Origin: Streptomyces profundus
Lineage (GTDB): Bacteria > Actinomycetota > Actinomycetes > Streptomycetales > Streptomycetaceae
Direction: 5' to 3'
Assembly: GCF_020740535.1 (NCBI RefSeq)
Contig: NZ_CP082362.1
Coordinates: 7,189,501-7,253,500 of the forward strand
DNA: 64,000 nt
The position numbers and the translations under genes were made by a program. A model generated the notes under the pieces. That model saw only the letters and a program-made list of their open reading frames with translations, did no database searches and was not told the DNA's origin. Positions within the stretch are counted from its first letter, which is position 1; every line of letters starts with the position of its first letter. Positions 38,901 through 46,123 of the stretch are shown here, in pieces.

Positions 38901-40042
38901 GTGGTGTCGGCCGGCGGGACGCTGTCGTCGCCGTAGGTCCAGTACCCGCCGTCGACCCCGTCCAGGATGTCGGCGCGGCCGGCGATCGCGCCGACGGGGA
39001 ACCCGCCGCCGATGAGCTTGCCGTAGGTGGCCAGGTCCGGGGTGACGCCATACAGCTCCTGCGCGCCCCGCAGCGCCGGGCGGAACCCCGTCAGCATCTC
39101 GTCGAACAACAGGACGATGCCGTGCCGGCTGGTCAGTTCGCGCAGCCGGCGCACGAACTCCACGGGCTGGAGCGAGGGGTTGCGGCTCTGCACCGGTTCG
39201 ACGATGACCGCCGCGATCCGCTCGGCGTCCCCTTCGATCGCGTGCAGCGCCTCCTCGCTGCCGTAGGTGAGCACGGTCAGCTCGGCGACGGCGCTCTGGG
39301 GGATGCCCCGGGAGACGGGGACGGTCCGCTCCTCGGTGCCCCGGCCGGCGACGCGACCCAGCACCTGGTCGGCGTGGCCGTGGTAGGCGCCCTGGAAGGT
39401 GACGATCCGGTCGCGCCCGGTGGCGGCGCGGGCGAGCCGGATCGCCGCCGCGTTCGCCTCCGTACCGGAGTTGGCGAAGGCCACCCGCTCCAACCCGGTC
39501 AGCTCGGTGAGCAGTTCGGCGGCCTCGCCGGTCTCGACGCTTCGGGGGCCGAGCCGGATGCCCCGGGAGAGGTGTTCGCGCACGGCCTCCTGGACGAAGT
39601 CCGGTTCATGGCCGAAGAGAAGCACTCCGAAACCCATGGTGATATCGGTGTAGACATTGCCGTCGATGTCCTCGATCCGGGCGCCCGCGGCCCGTTCGGC
39701 CGCCACCGGGTAGAGCATCTCCTTGGTCGACCCGCGGAAGCCGACCACGGCCCTGCTGTCGGCGAGCCGCCGCCGGTGGCGCTGGGCGAGCCGCTTGGAG
39801 GCGGCGGTCCTCGCGGTGTAGCGGCGCACCAGGTCGTCCAGATGCTCCTGTTGGCGGCGGGGCGAGGAGGGGCGCACCATGCCGCTGCCGGGGGCGACCT
39901 CCACGCGCGGGCCGTGGGCGCGCGGCGGCCCGGACGCCTCGGGCCGGGTGGTCTCCAACTGCTCCGTGATGCGCCGCGCGAGGCCGGCCATGGCCGCCAG
40001 ATCCCGGTCCAGCGCGGCGGTGAGGCTCTCCTGGTCGCTCAC
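32915..40042 (-). CDS. hybrid synthetase: aminotransferase-luciferase-like monooxygenase-C-A-PCP-C
   Basis: 2375 residues. A short docking-like N-terminus (1-45) precedes six domains. A GSA-type class III aminotransferase spans about 85-500 (PLP Lys342 in TYGKLIGGG). A MupA/Atu3671-type FMN luciferase-like monooxygenase spans about 533-875. Condensation domain 1 (about 893-1320) has HHIAVDA at 1022-1028. An adenylation domain follows (about 1350-1840; YTSGSTGVPKG, YGPTE, YRTGD, NGK intact). A carrier domain has Ser1891 in DLGGHS. A terminal condensation domain (about 1945-2365) has HHCTCDG at 2077-2083. There is no thioesterase or reductase. The aminotransferase should convert the beta-keto group left by the upstream PKS to an amine and the monooxygenase should hydroxylate the alpha carbon; C-A-PCP then adds one amino acid. 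The ATG overlaps the PKS stop by ATGA. Confidence 0.92.
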   Translation of the reverse strand: MSDQESLTAALDRDLAAMAGLARRITEQLETTRPEASGPPRAHGPRVEVAPGSGMVRPSSPRRQQEHLDDLVRRYTARTAASKRLAQRHRRRLADSRAVVGFRGSTKEMLYPVAAERAAGARIEDIDGNVYTDITMGFGVLLFGHEPDFVQEAVREHLSRGIRLGPRSVETGEAAELLTELTGLERVAFANSGTEANAAAIRLARAATGRDRIVTFQGAYHGHADQVLGRVAGRGTEERTVPVSRGIPQSAVAELTVLTYGSEEALHAIEGDAERIAAVIVEPVQSRNPSLQPVEFVRRLRELTSRHGIVLLFDEMLTGFRPALRGAQELYGVTPDLATYGKLIGGGFPVGAIAGRADILDGVDGGYWTYGDDSVPPADTTFFGGTYLQHPVSMTAARAVLTHLKERGPGLQERLNARTAELATSLNGFFEAEEFPLRMRWFGSQFRFEHHADLELLYYHLMLRGVHVWEWRNFFLSTAHTDGDVERIADAVRGSLRDLRAGGFFPTDRVTPARPAAAPVPRATAPVVKQRRADLGLYFFGDYPENEAEEGRYELLMEAARFGDRHDFSSLWMPERHFNSFGGLFPNPAVLAAALSRETERIRLNAGSVVLPLHDPIRVAEEWSMVDNLSDGRIGLGVASGWNADDFVFFPDRFGRHKEELYEQLEQVRALWRGDALRRRTGDGEREIRLFPRPVQPLPPCYTAVVGNPKSYEGAAEHDLGIVTNLMTQSVDQLRENIARYRAARARHGLDPAAGRVAVLLHTYLGEDHDTARAEAYQPMARYMRASLALFSGVTNSLGLTTDLRSLSEDDLDVVFRRAYGRYCDQRALIGDVDSALAVAQAVADAGADEIVALVDFGVTPEQLRAGLPRLDELRRRHRDLDRPAPTPAPGADAPLSPGQERIWFLERLLPGRTAYNEVKAIRLRGALDTGALHAALRRLIARHEGLRTVYHPAGESAVQRVTDAVDPDFAVVDGTGQPEETVREALATESARRFDLERGPLFVSRLVRTGTDEHTLVLSFHHIAVDAASATVLSRDLSAFYRAEHDGTPARLPALTLSYADYARERRAAGESAAGARDLEHWTRALGGDLPVLALPTDRPRPARMTSDGRATFHALDPELSRAIRELARRQRATPFMALLAGWAAMLRRVTGQDEVIVGVPVSERPREAEDLVGFFVNTVALRVDLSGDPGFAALLERVRGTALDAYDHAGTPFERVVRALAPPRGTDRTPVFQTCAEFQSAEPFRFDLPGVEAVPLDAGPDKALTDLTVYFTDGPDGVRCHLEYNADLFDPGTVDGFFAVFRDLLAAATAAPDTPLSRLPRPAPTAVAEGDEVPESWELGPVRPVADTTVHAWFARLAAQRPGQPAVLADDTALTYGELDERAERLAAALGRRPGGVVAVWLPRSADLVVALLAVLKAGAAYVPLDPSLGAARAARVIEESRAHTVISDLAGAAALRLPASVAVLAPDAPAPAGDAEAPAGTGGGAPACVVYTSGSTGVPKGVPLTHRSLVDLCAWQHERFAFTAGDRSAVVCGQSFDASLLEIWPALTAGGTLVVAGEAVRRDPRALARWYGERDIAFSILPTALGEQLLRLPAADQPPLRHLLLGGETMRVRPRAEAVYETVNVYGPTEVTVLCLAGTVAPPTEGDEEVIALGRPVDNVRLRVVDDSEKPVRVGAVGELLVSGPGVTAGYLHRPDLTEGHFTIDAGARYYRTGDLVRWTTDGRLAFVGRVDDQVKIRGFRVEPEEVAQLLGRLDGVRRAAVVGRRRESGETVLDAHVVPVTPVGNGGRRAWAGRLARQLADRLPEYMVPRAWGVLAELPLTANGKLDRERLPPADLRVSPDDAPAPEAEAHSPERGARLRELWAAEFDLEPSEVDQDASLFDLGGHSITVMRLVNRFREEWGVEYPLSHLYQEPTLRAVTEFLTGGASGSPAARRVVRRGPVTEQQTRFATIHSRHSRPQVLNVALRITLTGALDPEALRAALDGVTARHESLRTRLVRADADSWRQEVLEPIPLELPVRDLTSRPAAERDALVRRLALKAADTPLDPFAGDVLAPSLLRVGAEEWVLLLVLHHCTCDGWGLTVLLKDLAALYRAALAGTADHGLPPEPPQQVEYARWQAEHIRATGERRTEFWLDELVDAPFAVDLPLDRPRPKALSGQGGVVEFTVPAEVRSQVERLAARRRTTPFVVTAAALGRLLAEKAERSEVLLNISYAGRVNHAFESLVGCTASGFALRVRDARTGSFTALTDRVGGSVLRGMEHAMPPRRVAPFMRERRGVEMPDALPFGLAYESSLDTGMDLPGVTALVDDIAPAASRAEFIMILSPTDDILKGAVEYSADLWDRETIASWTEDYVALLRDETGKALDEEPR

Positions 40043-43000
40043 CGGCCCACCCCTTCGTCCTGACCGGCGTTCGCCGCCGTGTTCTGGAGCGCGAGCAACT
40101 GGCTGAGCTGGGTCATCATCTGGACCTGGATCTGCGACATCTGCTGGACGCGAAGCGCCAGTTCGCGCAGCTCCTGCCGGGTGACCAGCGCGGCACCCTC
40201 GGCGGCGTCGGCGGCGTCAACCGCGTGAACGGCGTCGACGGCGTCAACGGCGGCCGGCGCGGGTGGGACGGGCGGCGCGGGTGGGACGTCCGGGGCCGCC
40301 GGCAGCCGGGTGGCGATGAGGCCGGCGAGGAGCCGAGGGGTGCCCGTCTCCTCGAACAGCTCCCGCATCGTGACCCTGACCTGGTGCTCCTGCTCGATCT
40401 CCCGGAGCACATTGATCATCAGGAGGGAGTCGGCGCCGAGTTCGAAGAAGGTGGCGTCCGCCGGCACCGAGGCGGGGTCCTCGCCCAGGCTTCGGGCGAG
40501 CACGCCCAGGATGCCCTCCAGAACGGGCCCGCCTCCCCCCGCCGGCCCTGCCTCCGCCGCCGGTGCTGGCCATCCGAGGGGCGCGGTCGTGGTGCTGTCC
40601 GTCGTCATGGTGCGTTCCAATCTCGCCGTTGCGGGGGGTGCCGGGGGAGCGGGGGGCCTGGGTGGGGCCCCGATCCAGTGGGAACGGTGTTGGAAGCGGT
40701 AGCCGGGCAGCGGGACGCGCCGCCCTCCGGTGCCGGCCAGGAACGGTTCCCAGCGGACGTCGGCCCCCGCGCGGTGCAGGGCCGCCGCCGCGCCGAAGAG
40801 CGCGGTCAGCCTCGCGCCCCGGCGCAGCGAGGGGATCGCCCGCGCGCCGGGCGGCAGGGCGCCCCTGGCCAGATTGCTGAGCGTGCTGCCGGGGCCGATC
40901 TCCAGCAGGACGACCCGCCGCCCGTCGACGACGGTGCGCAACGCCTCGTCGTAGCGCACCGGTTGGCGGGCGTGGCGGATCAGGTGGTCCCGGTCGGGAA
41001 ACCATCCCGGCGGACGGCGCCGGCCGTCGACGGCGCTGATGAACGGGACGCGTGCCGGCGTGAACGGCGTCTTCTCCAGCGCCGTGCCGAACGGGTCGAG
41101 CATCGGCTCCACCAGGGCGGTGTGGAACGCCCGGTCGACGGCGAGCGGTTGGTGCGGCAGGCCGCGTTCGTCGAGCCCGGCGCGGAGCCGGTCCACGTCG
41201 GCCACCGGACCGGCCAGGACATGGGAGTTCGCGCCGTTGGCCACGGCCAGCTCAAGACCCGGCTCCGTGGCGGCCAGCGCCAGGGCCGCTTCCCTCTCCA
41301 CCGCCACCGCCACCATCGCGCCCGGCGGGCAGAGCTCCCGCGTCAACCGCCCCCGGGCCATGACGAGTTCGAGGCCGTCCGCGAGGGAGAGCGAGCCGGC
41401 CGCGTACAGTGCCGCGTACTCGCCGACGCTGTGGCCCGTCACGGCCGCCGGGGTGATGCCCGCCTCGGCCCAGAGCCGGACCAGGGCGCACTGCAGGGCG
41501 AAGAGCGCCGGCTGACCGATCTCCGGCGGCCAGGTCGCCGGCGGTCCCTCGCCCGTCAGCAGACCGGTCAGCAACGGCGCGCCCGTGCTCCGGCGGTGCT
41601 GTTCCTCGCAGGCGTCGAGCACCTCCCGCACCACGGCGAACCGCCCGTACAGCTCCGCCGCCGCTCCCGGGTGGAGGGAGCCCTGCCCGGTGAACTGGAA
41701 GACGATTTCCGGGGGCCCGTCCATGGGCTCATCCGGCGGAGGGGGGCCGGCGAGCCAGCCGTCGAGGGCGTCGGCCAACGCCGCCGGCGTGCCGCCGCGC
41801 ACGGCGATCCGGTGCCGGCCGTGGGAGCGGCCGAGAGCCGTGGTCGTGACGAGGTCGGCCAGCGGCAGCTCCGTCCGGACGCGTAACGCGTCGCGCAGCG
41901 CACGGGCGTTGTCGGCGAGCGCCTCCCGGCAGCTCGCCGAGACCAGCAGCACATCGGGCGGGGCGTGCGAGGCGACGCGGGGCGCGGGGGCGGGCGCCTG
42001 TTCGAGGATCAGATGCACATTGGTGCCGCCCACCCCGAGCGAGGTGAGCCCCGCCCGCCGGGGTGTCCCGGTCGCCGGCCACGGCCGGGGGGAGCGGGGC
42101 ACATAGAACGGGCTGTTCTCCAGCTCCAGCAGCGGGTTGGGCTCGGCGAACCCGGCGATCGGCGGGAGCACCCCGTGCTGGAGCACCAGCAGCGCCTTGA
42201 GCAGCCCGGCCAGACCCGAGGCCGCGTCCAGATGCCCGATGTTGGCCTTGACCGCGCCCAGGGCGCAGTAGCCGGTGCGGTCGGTGTCCTCCCGGTATGC
42301 CGCGGTGGCCCCCGCCAGCTCGATGGGGTCGCCCTTGAGCGTGCCGGTGCCATGGGTCTCCAGATAGCCGATGGTGTCGGCATGGACGCCCGCGTGGTCC
42401 AACGCCCGCCGGATCGCGGTCTGTTGACCCCGTGCGCTGGGCGCGGCGAACGCCTTCTTGTCGGCCCCGTCGTTGCCGATGCCCCAGCCCCTGATGACGC
42501 CGTGCACGGTGTCCCCGTCGGCGAGCGCGCGATCGAGCCGCTTCAGCGCCACGGCGATCACGCCGGTGCCGCCGACGGTTCCGTTCGCGCTCGCGTCGAA
42601 GGCGCGGAGCCGGCCGGTCCTGGAGAGGATCGAGCCCTTGACATGGTGGTATCCGAGGACCTGCGGCACATGGACGGCGACCGCGCCCGCGAGGGCGATG
42701 TCGCAGTCGCCCATCAGCAGCGACTGGGCGGCCAGTTGCACCCCCACCAGCGAACTGGAGCACGCCGTCTGCACGTTGACGGCCGGGCCGGTCAGATCGA
42801 GGCGGTAGGCGACCCGCGTCGCGTTGAAGTCGGTGAGGTTGCCCACCAGCACCTGGAGGCCCGCCAGCCAGTCGCCGACGTCCTCGTTCGGCAGCACGTT
42901 GTTCTGCAGATACGTCTGCAACTGGTACAGGTGGTAGCCGGTGCTGGCGAAGACCCCGATCCGGCCGCCGTCCCGCTCGTCCGGGTGCCCGGCGTTCTCC

Positions 43001-43314
43001 AGGGCGTGTTGGGCACATTCGAGGAACAGGCGCTGCTGCGGGTCCGTCAGCGCGGCCTCCCGCGCCGTCATCCCGAAGTGCCGGGCGTCGAAGCCGTCGA
43101 TACCGTCCAGGACGGCGGAGGCGCCGACGAAGTCCTCGCGCCGGTACAGCTCCTCCGGCACGCCCGCCGCGCTCAGCTCGGCCTCCGTGAACCGCGTGAA
43201 ACCGTCCTCGCCCGCTTGGACGAGGCGCCACAGCTCCTCCGGTGTATCGGCGCCTGGCAGCCGAAAGGCCGTCCCGATCACGGCGATCCGCGGGTCCTTC
43301 CCCTCGCCGCCCAT
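40039..43314 (-). CDS. type I polyketide synthase, single module KS-AT-ACP
   Basis: 1091 residues. Ketosynthase about 8-440 with Cys185 (TACSSSL), His321 (ETHGTGT) and His361 (KANIGH). Acyltransferase about 535-830 with Ser629 (GHSVGE) and an AFH motif (His731), pointing to malonyl-CoA. ACP about 930-1000 with Ser963 (LGADSL). A C-terminal Gln/Met-rich helix (about 1045-1080) suits docking to the NRPS N-terminus. No loading module and no reductive domain, so one acyl starter is extended once to a beta-ketoacyl-ACP. Codon 477 (41884-41886) is TTA, so translation may depend on the bldA tRNA. Starts at TGATG with the exporter stop. Confidence 0.93.
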   Translation of the reverse strand: MGGEGKDPRIAVIGTAFRLPGADTPEELWRLVQAGEDGFTRFTEAELSAAGVPEELYRREDFVGASAVLDGIDGFDARHFGMTAREAALTDPQQRLFLECAQHALENAGHPDERDGGRIGVFASTGYHLYQLQTYLQNNVLPNEDVGDWLAGLQVLVGNLTDFNATRVAYRLDLTGPAVNVQTACSSSLVGVQLAAQSLLMGDCDIALAGAVAVHVPQVLGYHHVKGSILSRTGRLRAFDASANGTVGGTGVIAVALKRLDRALADGDTVHGVIRGWGIGNDGADKKAFAAPSARGQQTAIRRALDHAGVHADTIGYLETHGTGTLKGDPIELAGATAAYREDTDRTGYCALGAVKANIGHLDAASGLAGLLKALLVLQHGVLPPIAGFAEPNPLLELENSPFYVPRSPRPWPATGTPRRAGLTSLGVGGTNVHLILEQAPAPAPRVASHAPPDVLLVSASCREALADNARALRDALRVRTELPLADLVTTTALGRSHGRHRIAVRGGTPAALADALDGWLAGPPPPDEPMDGPPEIVFQFTGQGSLHPGAAAELYGRFAVVREVLDACEEQHRRSTGAPLLTGLLTGEGPPATWPPEIGQPALFALQCALVRLWAEAGITPAAVTGHSVGEYAALYAAGSLSLADGLELVMARGRLTRELCPPGAMVAVAVEREAALALAATEPGLELAVANGANSHVLAGPVADVDRLRAGLDERGLPHQPLAVDRAFHTALVEPMLDPFGTALEKTPFTPARVPFISAVDGRRRPPGWFPDRDHLIRHARQPVRYDEALRTVVDGRRVVLLEIGPGSTLSNLARGALPPGARAIPSLRRGARLTALFGAAAALHRAGADVRWEPFLAGTGGRRVPLPGYRFQHRSHWIGAPPRPPAPPAPPATARLERTMTTDSTTTAPLGWPAPAAEAGPAGGGGPVLEGILGVLARSLGEDPASVPADATFFELGADSLLMINVLREIEQEHQVRVTMRELFEETGTPRLLAGLIATRLPAAPDVPPAPPVPPAPAAVDAVDAVHAVDAADAAEGAALVTRQELRELALRVQQMSQIQVQMMTQLSQLLALQNTAANAGQDEGVGR

Positions 43315-44579
43315 CAGCCGCTCCCCTCCCGGACGGTGCCGGTGTCCCGCTCGGGTCTCCCTGGCTCCTCAGGTTCCTCCCGCCGCTGCCGGGGTCTTCG
43401 GACCACCAGCACCACCAGCAGGGCGAGACACAGGACGATGGCGAGGCCGTGCAGTGAGGCGACCACCGTCAGCGGGGAGAAGGCCTCCAACAGCGAACCG
43501 CTGACCAGCATGCCGAGCCCGAAGCCGGCGTTCTCGGCGGAGGCGGAGAGCCCGAAGAGCCGTCCCCGCTGCTCGTCGGGGACGGCCTGGAGCCGGGACA
43601 CATAGATGACCTCGGTGACGCCGTCGGCCGCGCCGGCGATGAGCGCGACGGCGAGCGTGGGCACGGTGGGCAGCCCGCTGAACACGACGATGAACGCCGC
43701 CGACATGACGATGGAGCCGATCGCGAACGCCCGCTCGCCCGGGGTGCGCCCGCTCCGCGAGGTGTAACGGACGAGCACCTGCTGGGCGATGATGACCCCG
43801 GCCGCCCAGACCGCCCAGAACTGGCTGATGAACGTGGCCGGATGATCCGGGTCCAGCACACTGGAGTACACCGGCAGCGCGACATTGTGCGACGAGGAGC
43901 CGAGGCCGTCCACCGCCCGCAGCGCGATCATCGCCATCAGCACCGGCGCGGTGGCCAGCAGCAGCCGCACGGACCAACGCGCCGCGTCCGCCGCCTCGTC
44001 GGCGTCCCCGTCCTTCCTCGCCAGCGCCCTGGTGCGGATCGGCAGCGCCAGCAGGATCGAGGCGGACACCACGAACGTGCTCACGTTCAGGGCGAACGCC
44101 GCCGAGTAGCCGAGCTGCGCCACCACGACGCCGGCAGAGGAGAAGCCCGCGATCATGGCGAACGAACGGCCGGTGACCAGCCAGCTGTTGGCCCGCGTCC
44201 GGTGCTCGGCCCCCACGATCTCCGGGATGCTGCTGCGCAGGGCCACCTGGGAGAGCGTCGAGCAACTCCCGGTCACCACGGCGAGTCCGTACAGCAGGAC
44301 GACCCGGCTCGCGTCCGGTGCCAGCAGCAGCACCAGCAGCGCGACGGCCTGGCAGAGATCGGCGCCGACGATCAGCCGCTTGCGGTCGTACGCCGAGACG
44401 AGACGCCCGGCGACGAAGCCCGCACCCACGCTCGTGCCCAGCCGCACCGCCATGAAGAGCCCGGCGGCCAGCGCGCTCCCCGTGACGTCGTAGACGAAGA
44501 CGTTCAGCGCCACCATGTTCAGATAACTGCCGTACGCGGATATGCCGTTGCCGAGCACGAGCAGCCTGAAGTGCTTCAT
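43314..44579 (-). CDS. MFS transporter, probable product exporter
   Basis: 421 residues, about 12 membrane helices, of the MFS_3/enterobactin-exporter-like group (loop motif AGRLVSAYDRKRLIVG at about 58-73). ATG 44579 is chosen because the first helix begins at once and AGGAAGGGG lies upstream. It is the first gene of the biosynthetic operon and is coupled to the PKS by a one-base TGATG overlap, so export or self-protection for the metabolite is the natural role. The promoter must lie between 44580 and the palindrome ending at 44752. Confidence 0.87.
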   Translation of the reverse strand: MKHFRLLVLGNGISAYGSYLNMVALNVFVYDVTGSALAAGLFMAVRLGTSVGAGFVAGRLVSAYDRKRLIVGADLCQAVALLVLLLAPDASRVVLLYGLAVVTGSCSTLSQVALRSSIPEIVGAEHRTRANSWLVTGRSFAMIAGFSSAGVVVAQLGYSAAFALNVSTFVVSASILLALPIRTRALARKDGDADEAADAARWSVRLLLATAPVLMAMIALRAVDGLGSSSHNVALPVYSSVLDPDHPATFISQFWAVWAAGVIIAQQVLVRYTSRSGRTPGERAFAIGSIVMSAAFIVVFSGLPTVPTLAVALIAGAADGVTEVIYVSRLQAVPDEQRGRLFGLSASAENAGFGLGMLVSGSLLEAFSPLTVVASLHGLAIVLCLALLVVLVVRRPRQRREEPEEPGRPERDTGTVREGSG

Positions 44580-44720
44580 CCGCCCCCCTTCCTGGACCAC
44601 AGGAGAGGGCGCACGGATCGCCGCCGCTCCCGCCCCGACCCCCATGTGTACCTGCCAACTCGGTCAAGCCTTCCCCACCCGCCGAGGGCTTCACACCAGC
44701 CACACCGTGATCGTGCGCAA

Positions 44721-44752
44721 CGGCCACGGGAACCCGCGGGTTCCCGTGGCCG
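44721..44752 (-). terminator. perfect 32-bp palindrome, terminator
   Basis: Two perfect 16-base arms with no spacer (left arm cggccacgggaacccg), 22 bp after the stop of the membrane-anchored protein gene. It should end that transcript and insulate the PKS-NRPS operon. Confidence 0.7.
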
Positions 44753-44773
44753 TCGGGAGGGCCGGGCCCGGTG

Positions 44774-46066
44774 TCAGCCGGACATCGCGGTGAGCGTCCG
44801 GTCCAGGGCCTCGACCGCGCGCTCCTCCGGGAGCGGGGCCCTCGCATAGCCGTCGACGACTGAGCCACTGATCGTGATCTGGACGATGTCGGGGCCCACC
44901 CGGTAGCGGGCCTGGAGCGTCTGGAGCTCCCCGTCCGGGTCCAGCCGCACGGCCACGAAGCCGTCGTCGCCCGAGGGCAGGGCGTGGAACCTGGTGCTCT
45001 CGTTCTGCGAATCGGACTCCAGCAGTCCGTCCAGTATCCCGGCCGTGACATGGTCGGGCCGCTCCCGGTCCACCGCCTCCCAGACGATGACGGCCAGGGT
45101 GAGCCATTCCTCGCCGTCCCGGTCGGCGGACGACGACATTTCCGAGCTGTAGCCGCAGCCGAATTGCCGGACCTCGGCGTTGAGTTCCCCCGCTTCCCCC
45201 GTCGGCTCCAACCGCACCGGCCAGGTCGGCTTCAGGGCGTCCGTCAGCGCGGTGCACCGGTCGGTGACCTCCGCCGTCAGCGAGGGGTTGTCGTAGGTGC
45301 CGAGCCCCGGGTGCCGCTCGGCGGCGAGCGGGGTCAACAGCGCCTCCCCCGGGGCGTCCTCGCCGGCCAGGACGGTCACGATGGCGGCGAGCTCCGCCAG
45401 TCCGTCCTCCTCGGCGAGCGCCGTCCGCTCCGCGCCGTCCCGTTGCCGCCCCCCTCCCAATGTCAGTTCGAAGGTGGTGTCGCCGGACCGGAAGGCCGCA
45501 CTGGTCTCCGCGCGGGACCCGGACTCGTCGGTGATATGGACGGCCCACCCCTCCTCACCGGCTGGGAACGCGTACAGCGGCCCCGGGGTCTCGGGACTGT
45601 CCCGCTCACGCCGCAACTCGGCGCTCCGCAGAAGGCTCGCGTACTGGTCGGCCGCCGCCTCGCCCTGGTGCACGGAGAGTTCCAGGTCGAGGAGATGGAA
45701 GTCGTCCGAGAGCCGACTGGCCACCGAGGACTCCCACCCGCAGAACAGGTTCTCCTCCCCGTACCTCCTCAGCAGGTACTGGCGATGCGTCAGGACGGCC
45801 GTGACGCCGTCACAGAACCCAGGACCGTCCGGGGCGCCCAGGGCCTCCACGTCAGGGAACGGCAGCTCCGCCAGGTCGGGGTGCGGGGTGAGGGCGGTCG
45901 CCTCCCCGTCGTCCCTGGTGAGAAACCAGCCACCGGCCGCGAGGACGGCGAGCAGCAGCCCGACGACGATCACCGCCCTCCTCCGCCGCCCTCCGGCGGA
46001 GCTGGTGGGCGGCACGGACGGTGGCACGGACGGCGGCACGGGCAGGTTCTGGTACGGGCCGGACAC
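44774..46066 (-). CDS. membrane-anchored secreted protein of unknown function (paralogue 1)
   Basis: 430 residues from GTG 46066, favoured by GGGGGAG six bases upstream; a TTG ten codons earlier has no such support. A short Pro-rich cytoplasmic tail and RRRR stop-transfer residues precede one membrane helix (about residues 30-50), so most of the chain faces outside. Acidic, with repeated Cys residues in the extracellular part (FCDGV, LFCGWE, RCTAL, FGCGY). It resembles 46124-47407 in layout and motifs (LAELPFPDVEALG, VEALDRTLTAMSG at the end), so the pair is a tandem duplication. I do not recognise a domain. Confidence 0.75.
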   Translation of the reverse strand: MSGPYQNLPVPPSVPPSVPPTSSAGGRRRRAVIVVGLLLAVLAAGGWFLTRDDGEATALTPHPDLAELPFPDVEALGAPDGPGFCDGVTAVLTHRQYLLRRYGEENLFCGWESSVASRLSDDFHLLDLELSVHQGEAAADQYASLLRSAELRRERDSPETPGPLYAFPAGEEGWAVHITDESGSRAETSAAFRSGDTTFELTLGGGRQRDGAERTALAEEDGLAELAAIVTVLAGEDAPGEALLTPLAAERHPGLGTYDNPSLTAEVTDRCTALTDALKPTWPVRLEPTGEAGELNAEVRQFGCGYSSEMSSSADRDGEEWLTLAVIVWEAVDRERPDHVTAGILDGLLESDSQNESTRFHALPSGDDGFVAVRLDPDGELQTLQARYRVGPDIVQITISGSVVDGYARAPLPEERAVEALDRTLTAMSG

Positions 46067-46123
46067 GGCGGTCTCCCCCTGGAACTCGGCTGTCAACTCA
46101 TCGATGGCGAACGCGATTCGTGA

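Noticed and set aside
35984..40063. 1359-residue open frame on the + strand, antisense to the PKS-NRPS genes
   Set aside because: Low-complexity Arg/Gly/His/Gln translation with no domains; it mirrors the high-GC codon pattern of the real minus-strand gene.
46067..46096. TTG start giving a 10-residue longer surface protein
   Set aside because: No ribosome site before it, whereas GTG 46066 has a strong one at proper spacing.
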